DNA of 64,000 nt from the NCBI GenBank assembly GCA_000648925.1, contig JFHF01000020.1, forward strand, positions 62,001 through 126,000, given 5' to 3'. The notes under the pieces were generated by a model. It made no database searches, had not been told where the DNA came from, and saw only the letters and a program-made list of their open reading frames with translations. The translations under genes and the position numbers were made by a program. The DNA comes from Caballeronia jiangsuensis. Lineage in GTDB: Bacteria; Pseudomonadota; Gammaproteobacteria; Burkholderiales; Burkholderiaceae. Shown here in pieces: positions 58,735 through 64,000 of this stretch; position 1 is the stretch's first letter, and each line of letters starts with the position of its first letter.

Positions 58735-59532
58735 ATGAAATCGCTGGAACACACGATGACAGTTCGCGCAATCAATGACGACGACCGCTTCCCGGCGGCC
58801 AAGCGAGAATTTTTCGACACAGATATCGCTGCTCGGTTGGGGATGGAAGGTCAACCACCGGCGAGGATTCTCTTGCTCTATGGCTCTCTTCGCGACCGGT
58901 CGTATTCGCGCCTGCTTGTCGAGGAAGCCGCGCGGCTGCTGGAGCAATTTGGCGCAGAGGCTCGAATCTTCGACCCGCGAGGTCTTCCACATGCTGACGA
59001 CGTTGACTCGAAGAACCACCCGAAAGTGAAGGAGTTGCTGGAACTGTCCATGTGGTCGGAAGGACACGTATGGTGCAGCCCGGAACGCCACGGCACGATT
59101 ACCGGCCTGATAAAAACCCAGATTGACCATCTGCCACTCGTCAGCGGTGGTATCCGTCCGACACAGGGACGCACCCTTGCGGTGATGCAGGTGAGCGGAG
59201 GCTCGCAGTCGTTCAACTCTGTCAATCAGCTGCGCCAATTGGGGCGGTGGATGCGCATGTTCACCATCCCGAATCAGAGCTCGGTCGCGAAGGCGTTTGA
59301 GGAGTTTGATGAAGCCGGCCGGATGAAGCCGTCCCCATACTACGACCGAGTCGTCGACGTGATGGAAGAGTTGGTCAAGTTCACCCTGCTGCTTCGTGGC
59401 CGCGCCGATTATCTCGTCGACAGATACAGCGAACGCGTCGAGGACGGTCGTCCGCTTGACCCCGCGACCGACCTTGCATCCCGGGCAATCGCCGAACACC
59501 CTGCCGAGAAAGTGAAGGCGAGTAACCAGTAA
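58735..59532 (+). CDS. arsH: ArsH organoarsenical oxidoreductase
   Basis: This 265-residue flavodoxin-fold protein has the FMN-binding motif [14 protein letters not shown] and the ArsH block [20 protein letters not shown]. ArsH uses NADPH and FMN to oxidise trivalent methyl- and aromatic arsenicals to less toxic pentavalent forms. The start [13 protein letters not shown] is preferred; another 22 codons upstream are open but overlap the promoter. arsR follows after 9 bp. Confidence 0.93.
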   Translation: MKSLEHTMTVRAINDDDRFPAAKREFFDTDIAARLGMEGQPPARILLLYGSLRDRSYSRLLVEEAARLLEQFGAEARIFDPRGLPHADDVDSKNHPKVKELLELSMWSEGHVWCSPERHGTITGLIKTQIDHLPLVSGGIRPTQGRTLAVMQVSGGSQSFNSVNQLRQLGRWMRMFTIPNQSSVAKAFEEFDEAGRMKPSPYYDRVVDVMEELVKFTLLLRGRADYLVDRYSERVEDGRPLDPATDLASRAIAEHPAEKVKASNQ

Positions 59533-59541
59533 AGGACTGTG

Positions 59542-59880
59542 ATGGCAACCTTGGACTCAAAGCTAGCAGTTAAGGCACTGGCGGCCTTGGCACATGAAAC
59601 ACGACTCGCGGTTTTTCGGCTGCTGGTTACAGCCGGTCACTCGGGAATGAGTCCGGGGGCTATTGCCGAGAAGCTGTCGTTGCCCGCGCCAACACTGTCC
59701 TTTCACCTCAAAGAGCTCGCGAACGCTGGACTCATCGAAGGCAAGAATCAGGGGCGGTTTATCTTCTATTGCGCCAGCTACGACCACATGCAGACGCTCA
59801 TGGATTTCCTGATGGAAAACTGCTGCGCAGCAGAGCAAGCAGAACAATGCGGCTGTGCGACCAACGAAACGGAGGCTTAA
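59542..59880 (+). CDS. arsR: ArsR-family arsenic repressor
   Basis: This 112-residue winged-helix repressor has ALAHETRLAVFRLLVTAG and the recognition helix LPAPTLSFHLKELANAGLI. The C-terminal cysteines C94, C95 and C103/C105 (ENCCAAEQAEQCGC) match the Acidithiobacillus ArsR type of As(III) site rather than the R773 type. It should release DNA on binding arsenite or methylarsenite. Between arsH and arsI. Confidence 0.93.
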   Translation: MATLDSKLAVKALAALAHETRLAVFRLLVTAGHSGMSPGAIAEKLSLPAPTLSFHLKELANAGLIEGKNQGRFIFYCASYDHMQTLMDFLMENCCAAEQAEQCGCATNETEA

Positions 59881-60360
59881 ATGAAGCGATTCCACGTCCA
59901 CATTGTTGTGCCGAAGCTCGAAGAAAGCGTGCGTTTCTACAGCAGCATGTTCGGCGCCGAGCCATCGGTCCTGAAAGACGACTACGCGAAGTGGATGCTT
60001 GAGGACCCGCGCGTGAACTTCGCCATTTCAGCACGCGGCGGGGAAACAGGTGTTAATCATCTGGGATTTCAAGTCGACAGCGACGAGGAGTTGGCGGCTC
60101 TCCGCGAGAAGGTCGTCGCCGGCAAAGTCGCAGTCCAGGACCAACCTGGTGCCCAGTGTTGTTACGCGAGTTCGAACAAGTATTGGACTCAAGACCCGGC
60201 GGGCGTGCCGTGGGAGACATATCACACGCTAGGGGGAATTCCCATGTTCGGAGCAGACAGCCGAGAGACTGCCACCCCCAGTGGTGGAGCGTGCTGCGGG
60301 CCGGTGTCATCGAAACAGGTAGGGACTGAAAAGAAGTGCGGCGACGTCCGTACAAGTTGA
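59881..60360 (+). CDS. arsI: ArsI/CadI-family C-As lyase (vicinal oxygen chelate)
   Basis: The protein has 159 residues. A glyoxalase-like fold starts with FHVHIVVPKLEESVRFYSSM, has NHLGFQVDS, the vicinal cysteine pair in GAQCCYASSNKYW and the metal glutamate in WETYHTL, with a second CC in a tail. ArsI cleaves methyl- or aryl-arsenic bonds in trivalent organoarsenicals. ATG directly follows the arsR stop (taaATG), so the two are coupled. Confidence 0.9.
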   Translation: MKRFHVHIVVPKLEESVRFYSSMFGAEPSVLKDDYAKWMLEDPRVNFAISARGGETGVNHLGFQVDSDEELAALREKVVAGKVAVQDQPGAQCCYASSNKYWTQDPAGVPWETYHTLGGIPMFGADSRETATPSGGACCGPVSSKQVGTEKKCGDVRTS

Positions 60361-60462
60361 CCGACTAAGAGCCAGAATCTCGTCCGCAAGGAAGGATTCG
60401 TTCACACCGGGCGCCGCTAGCGGCAGCGGCCCCCTTCGCGCTTCCAAAGAGAGACGAATCAA

Positions 60463-61263
60463 ATGAAGTTGCTTTGGACGACCGACTTGCATTTGATGAA
60501 CATCGGCGGAAAGCATCGCAGCGGCGTCGACCCGGCGGTCCGTTTGAGGGCGTGCCTTGATGATATGTTGGCAGAGCACGCCGACGCAGCACGACTTATC
60601 ATCACTGGGGACCTCATACAGCTGCGGCACCCAGGAGCGTACAGACTGCTGGCCGAAGCTTTGGCTGAGGTGCCGATTCCGGTGCGCTTACTCGTCGGAA
60701 ATCATGACGACCGTGAAGCATTGGTGGACTCGTTTCCGGAGCTGCAGCTTTCAGGCGGCTTCGTGCAATACGCCGAGCAGTTTGAAAAGTATCAACTTAT
60801 TTATCTTGATACCCTGGCCGACGATGGAAAGCACTTCGGTCAGCTCAGTGCTGAACGTCTCGCATGGCTGGACACGACCTTGGGAGCCAGTGAGGGGCCG
60901 GCGCTACTTTTCATGCACCATCCGCCAGCCGCCGTTGGAATCCCGGCCCTCGACACAGTCAGGCTCAACGACGGAGACATTGACCTCGCGCGAATCCTCC
61001 AGCGTCACAGGCATCGACAGCCTTATCTGCTATGCGGCCACCTCCATCGGAACGTCTCAGGAGTTTGGCGGGGTACGCCATTTACCGTTATGACCGCTCC
61101 CTATATCGGATTTGCTCTTCGCATGCAGGAACAAACACTCGTCGCAGTGGATGAGAATCCGGGGTATGGCGTAGTTCTCTGCAGTGAGGAGGGAGTCGTG
61201 ATTCACACGAACTCGATTCGGAAGCAAGTGGCCACGCTAGAAACTCTGAGCGCAACACGGTAA
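60463..61263 (+). CDS. CpdA-like metallophosphodiesterase
   Basis: This 266-residue class III phosphodiesterase has the motifs TTDLHLM, IITGDLIQ, VGNHDDR, FMHHPP and CGHLHRN in order, as in CpdA (3',5'-cAMP phosphodiesterase). Position after arsI and before the pho genes suggests cleavage of a phosphodiester for phosphate supply or cyclic-nucleotide control. Which one is open. Confidence 0.82.
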   Translation: MKLLWTTDLHLMNIGGKHRSGVDPAVRLRACLDDMLAEHADAARLIITGDLIQLRHPGAYRLLAEALAEVPIPVRLLVGNHDDREALVDSFPELQLSGGFVQYAEQFEKYQLIYLDTLADDGKHFGQLSAERLAWLDTTLGASEGPALLFMHHPPAAVGIPALDTVRLNDGDIDLARILQRHRHRQPYLLCGHLHRNVSGVWRGTPFTVMTAPYIGFALRMQEQTLVAVDENPGYGVVLCSEEGVVIHTNSIRKQVATLETLSATR

Positions 61264-61287
61264 AAGGTTCCACGACTTGCCTGACGG

Positions 61288-61614
61288 CTAGCACTTCACC
61301 TTCTTGCGCGGCTTGCAGTTCACCGTCTCGACGCCCTGACAGCAGTTCTCAGTAAGAAAGCCGAGGAGACCATTCATCTGGTCAATCTCAGGTGCGTAGT
61401 AGACGAAACGGCCTTCCTGCCGCGAGGAGACAAGACCCGCATGGGTCAACTCTTTCAAATGAAACGACAGTGTGGCACTGGCCAGGTCCATTTGCTCCTG
61501 AATGACGCCGACGCTCAGTCCGTCGGGTCCAGCTGTGATGAGCAGCCGAAAAATGCCCAACCGCGTTGGCTGCGCCAGCGCCGACAGGGCTTTGATTGCG
61601 TCTTTTTCCGTCAT
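61288..61614 (-). CDS. arsR: Second ArsR-family repressor
   Basis: This 108-residue winged-helix protein, like the first ArsR, has LAQPTRLGIFRLLITAGPDG and SATLSFHLKELTHAGLV. The C-terminal cysteines (ENCCQGVETVNCKPRKKVKC) again resemble the Acidithiobacillus type with an extra terminal Cys. It is separate from the first copy and reads toward the CpdA-like gene. It may control the pst-pho set or its own operon. Confidence 0.9.
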   Translation of the reverse strand: MTEKDAIKALSALAQPTRLGIFRLLITAGPDGLSVGVIQEQMDLASATLSFHLKELTHAGLVSSRQEGRFVYYAPEIDQMNGLLGFLTENCCQGVETVNCKPRKKVKC

Positions 61615-61712
61615 GATGCACGCGTCGTCGAGATTAACCGACGATTCTAAACCCTTCGAGATGACAGCGGCGCGACAATACCCGTCTCGCCGTTGCTGTC
61701 TCGCTTGAGTGG

Positions 61713-62006
61713 TCAGCGTTTTCGTTCTCGCCTGCTGTCGCGCCCCCGAAAGAGCAACCGACTCACGACGGTCGCCGCCGTCGACACCACCGCGCAAGCG
61801 AGGGTGGCGCTAGAGATTCCGTTGAAGATTAACAATGCGATAGCGCTCAGCGCAAACGTCATCTGAATCAAGCCAAGCGCGAGCCGAGCAGTTCCCCATA
61901 GGACAGCATGCGGTTCCGGCAAGCCGGATGCGGTCACACCGTGCCGCGCCCGCCGTGCAGTGTGGCGACTGCCTTCGCTTCGAGTTCGGTGGCCAGAGGC
62001 TTTCAT
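61713..62006 (-). CDS. Small membrane protein
   Basis: The product has 97 residues. A basic N-terminus is followed by two hydrophobic segments (about residues 42-62 and 65-83) and a basic end RDSRRERKR. The start MKASGHRTRSEG is chosen since residues further upstream overlap the phoB end. Function unknown; conserved position cannot be tested here. Confidence 0.55.
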   Translation of the reverse strand: MKASGHRTRSEGSRHTARRARHGVTASGLPEPHAVLWGTARLALGLIQMTFALSAIALLIFNGISSATLACAVVSTAATVVSRLLFRGRDSRRERKR

Positions 62007-62065
62007 GTTCGTTCTCTCAGAAAACGGCTCCGACGCGGGATAACAACGGATATAGCCTGCTCGAC

Positions 62066-62794
62066 CTATGCTGCGTCTTCCAGCCGGCGCGGAACCGAAA
62101 GGGCAGTCAGTCGATAGCCGCAACCTCGCACTGTCTCGATGATGCCGTCGTACTCAACGAGCTTGAGCGCCGCGCGCAGCCGTTTAACGTGTACGTCGAT
62201 AGTTCGCTCCTCGATGAAGACATGGTCTCCCCACACCCGGTCGAGTATCTGTGCGCGGGAGTGCACGCGCTCCGGATGGGTCATCAAGAAATGGAGGAGG
62301 CGAAACTCAGTCGGCCCCAGTTGCACCGGAGCATCGACACCTTTCTCTTTCACGAACACCCTGCAGGTCGTGGGGTTCAGCGTTAGACCACCGACGGTTA
62401 CCACGTCGTCTGTCAGTTGAGGCGCGTGCCGACGCAGTAGTGCTCTGATTCGTGCAACAAGTTCCTTTGGGAGAAAAGGCTTAGTGACGTAGTCGTCCGC
62501 TCCTGCCTCCAATCCGTCGACCTTGTGCTGCTCTGCAGCGCGAGCGGTAAGCATGACAACCGGTACAACACGCGTCCGGTCGCCTGCTTTGAGTTCACGC
62601 ATGAACTGCATACCTGACATACCGGGCAGCATCCAGTCGAGCACGATGGCATCGGGCAACACCTCTGCAATAAGGGAGGTGGCCGCTGCGGCGTCCGGCG
62701 CTGAAATCGGATGCATCCCAGCGTGTTTCAGATGGACTGCAACCAGTTCGGCAATGGCGGGTTCATCTTCGATTATCAATACGTTAGCTCGCAT
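62066..62794 (-). CDS. phoB: PhoB-type response regulator
   Basis: The protein has 242 residues. Receiver domain: NVLIIEDEPAIAEL, phosphorylation aspartate in IVLDWMLPG, and MLTAR. The OmpR-type winged helix ends in RTIDVHVKRLRAALK and VRGCGYRL. It should bind Pho boxes and activate pst genes. Start MRANVLIIEDE has an AAAGGT site; an upstream ATG overlapping phoU is possible. No phoR gene follows, so the kinase may be the chromosomal one. Confidence 0.92.
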   Translation of the reverse strand: MRANVLIIEDEPAIAELVAVHLKHAGMHPISAPDAAAATSLIAEVLPDAIVLDWMLPGMSGMQFMRELKAGDRTRVVPVVMLTARAAEQHKVDGLEAGADDYVTKPFLPKELVARIRALLRRHAPQLTDDVVTVGGLTLNPTTCRVFVKEKGVDAPVQLGPTEFRLLHFLMTHPERVHSRAQILDRVWGDHVFIEERTIDVHVKRLRAALKLVEYDGIIETVRGCGYRLTALSVPRRLEDAA

Positions 62795-62805
62795 CGAGTT
62801 ACCTT

Positions 62806-63516
62806 TCATTCTTCATTGCCTGCCTCGCGCTCAAGCTCACCGTGCGTCAGGTGGCGCACGTCGGTGCCTTTAACAACGTAGATGATGAACTCGGCGATGT
62901 TAGTCGCGTGGTCACCAATACGCTCTATCGCCTTCGCCACGAACAAATAGTCAAGCGCTACCGCGATGCTTCGAGGGTCTTCCATCATGTACGTGGCGAG
63001 CTTGCGGACAAAAGCTTCAAAGTGCTCGTCAATCGCTTGGTCATCACGCACTATCTGAGCTGCGGCCACCGTATCCAACCTTGCGAACGCATCCAACGCA
63101 CGACGAATAATGCGAATCGCTAGCTCGCCGGATAATTCGATTTCGGCGATGTTGATGGCTCGAGGGCCGCCTTCCGCTGCGATTCGTCGGGTTCGCTTCG
63201 CAATCTTCCGGGCTTCGTCGCCTGCGCGCTCAAGGTTGGTGATGGTCTTTGAAGCTGCCATTAGAAGCCGCAGGTCTCTCGCGGCAGGTTGACGTCGCGC
63301 GATGATGTTGCTCAGCTCTTCATCAACCTGGACTTCCATCGCGTTCAAACGATGCTCGTCCTCGAGGACCTGTTCCACGATGTCCGGGTCGAATGCCTCG
63401 AGCGCCCTCATAGCGCGCGCAACCTGCTGTTCCACGAGTCCACCCATCTCGAGCAAGCGTCGGGAGACCAGATTTAGGTCCGCGTCAAATTGGCTTGAGA
63501 GATGCTTGTCTGTCAT
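62806..63516 (-). CDS. phoU: Phosphate transport regulator PhoU
   Basis: This 236-residue all-helical protein has two PhoU repeats, with EDEHRLNAMEVQVDEELSN and ERIGDHATNIAEF (metal-binding residues in the second). It links the Pst transporter to PhoR/PhoB signalling. It lies between pstB (10 bp upstream) and phoB. Confidence 0.94.
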   Translation of the reverse strand: MTDKHLSSQFDADLNLVSRRLLEMGGLVEQQVARAMRALEAFDPDIVEQVLEDEHRLNAMEVQVDEELSNIIARRQPAARDLRLLMAASKTITNLERAGDEARKIAKRTRRIAAEGGPRAINIAEIELSGELAIRIIRRALDAFARLDTVAAAQIVRDDQAIDEHFEAFVRKLATYMMEDPRSIAVALDYLFVAKAIERIGDHATNIAEFIIYVVKGTDVRHLTHGELEREAGNEE

Positions 63517-63525
63517 CGCGGCTCT

Positions 63526-64000
63526 CTAGCCAAACCGGCCGGTAACGTAGTCCTCCGTTGCCTTTTGAGTCGGCTTAGAGAAAATCTGCTCGGTGGCACC
63601 GAACTCTACGAGCTTGCCGAGGTTCATGAACGCCGTGTGTTGAGACACTCGAGCCGCTTGCTGCATGTTATGAGTGACGATAACCACCGTGTAGTGCTTG
63701 CGCAGCGTGTGCAGGAGCTCCTCAATCTTGCCGGTAGACACTGGGTCGAGGGCCGACGTAGGTTCGTCCAGGAGTAACACTTCGGGGTCGATGGCAAGCG
63801 CACGCGCAATGCAGAGCCGCTGCTGCTGTCCGCCAGACAACGCAAGCGCACTTTGGTCAAGCTTGTCTTTCACTTCATCCCATAACGCAGCCTGTTTGAG
63901 TGCGAATTCGACGCGCTCATCCAGCTCGCTGCGTGACAACGTTTCATGATGTCTAATGGCGAGTGCGATATTGTCGTAAATGGACATCGTGAAGGGCGTC
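63526..64000 (-). CDS. pstB: Phosphate ABC transporter ATPase PstB (C-terminal part)
   Basis: The start lies beyond the right edge; the frame is open to base 64000, reading ...[15 protein letters not shown]. It has the ABC signature [16 protein letters not shown], Walker [14 protein letters not shown] and the H-loop [13 protein letters not shown]. As part of a Pst phosphate importer on an arsenic island it may allow phosphate uptake that discriminates against arsenate. pstS, pstC and pstA are expected further right. Confidence 0.95.
   Translation of the reverse strand, partial: TPFTMSIYDNIALAIRHHETLSRSELDERVEFALKQAALWDEVKDKLDQSALALSGGQQQRLCIARALAIDPEVLLLDEPTSALDPVSTGKIEELLHTLRKHYTVVIVTHNMQQAARVSQHTAFMNLGKLVEFGATEQIFSKPTQKATEDYVTGRFG

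Larger units (their letters stand above)
36134..64000. mobile_element. Genomic island, left part (right end outside window)
   Basis: From the break in thyA to the window edge, base composition is less GC-rich and codon use less biased. Genes are often hypothetical, intergenic gaps are long, and the content is typical cargo: defence, toxin-antitoxin-like and arsenic-resistance genes, H-NS and a pst-pho set. No integrase or transposase is visible, so the mechanism and far end are unknown. Confidence 0.75.

Overview
The window looks like chromosomal DNA of a Burkholderia-group betaproteobacterium (Caballeronia/Paraburkholderia-like). The base composition is GC-rich, and the gene order rpsA-ihfB-lapA-lapB, rpsP-rimM-trmD-rplS and rsgA/orn/mog/darP/pmbA/folA/thyA is typical of that family. 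This is inferred from the proteins; no rRNA gene is present to confirm it.

Bases 1-36133 are core chromosome. The region opens with the 3' part of rpsA and ihfB, then an envelope/LPS group (lapA, lapB, ugd, hldA, hldD). It continues with a helix-hairpin-helix protein, cysM, mltB, a histone-deacetylase-fold amidohydrolase, an alpha/beta hydrolase, the metNIQ methionine importer, etfBA plus an acyl-CoA dehydrogenase, and divergent dadA/Lrp-type genes. Next come a radical SAM gene with a perfect LexA box, a ribosomal/tRNA-modification operon, and a housekeeping block ending in folA, a VpsR-like sigma-54 activator and thyA.

At about 36134 thyA stops matching its family after the conserved GDAH motif and runs into unrelated DNA. 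From there to the right edge (about 28 kb) the window is an accessory genomic island with less biased base composition, many hypothetical genes and long intergenic gaps. Its left part carries small regulators, metallophosphoesterases, proteins sharing repeated modules, a HAD/HipA operon, a zinc-ribbon/AbiEi-like/ParS-like operon, a CoiA-like nuclease and an XRE-ImmA/IrrE pair resembling the RosmerTA toxin-antitoxin arrangement.

The most striking locus is 51638-54026. It encodes a cyclic-nucleotide-binding TIR-like effector (PycTIR type), a PycC-like nucleotide cyclase four bases downstream, and a second, divergent cyclase-like protein. This is a Pycsar-type anti-phage system with an unusual third gene.

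The right part is an arsenic/phosphate module. A leftward operon (unknown gene, MFS transporter, ArsN2-like acetyltransferase) is divergent from arsH-arsR-arsI. These are followed by a CpdA-like phosphodiesterase, a second arsR, and phoB-phoU-pstB running off the right edge. An H-NS-type protein lies just before the arsenic genes. The right boundary and any integrase of the island are not in the window.
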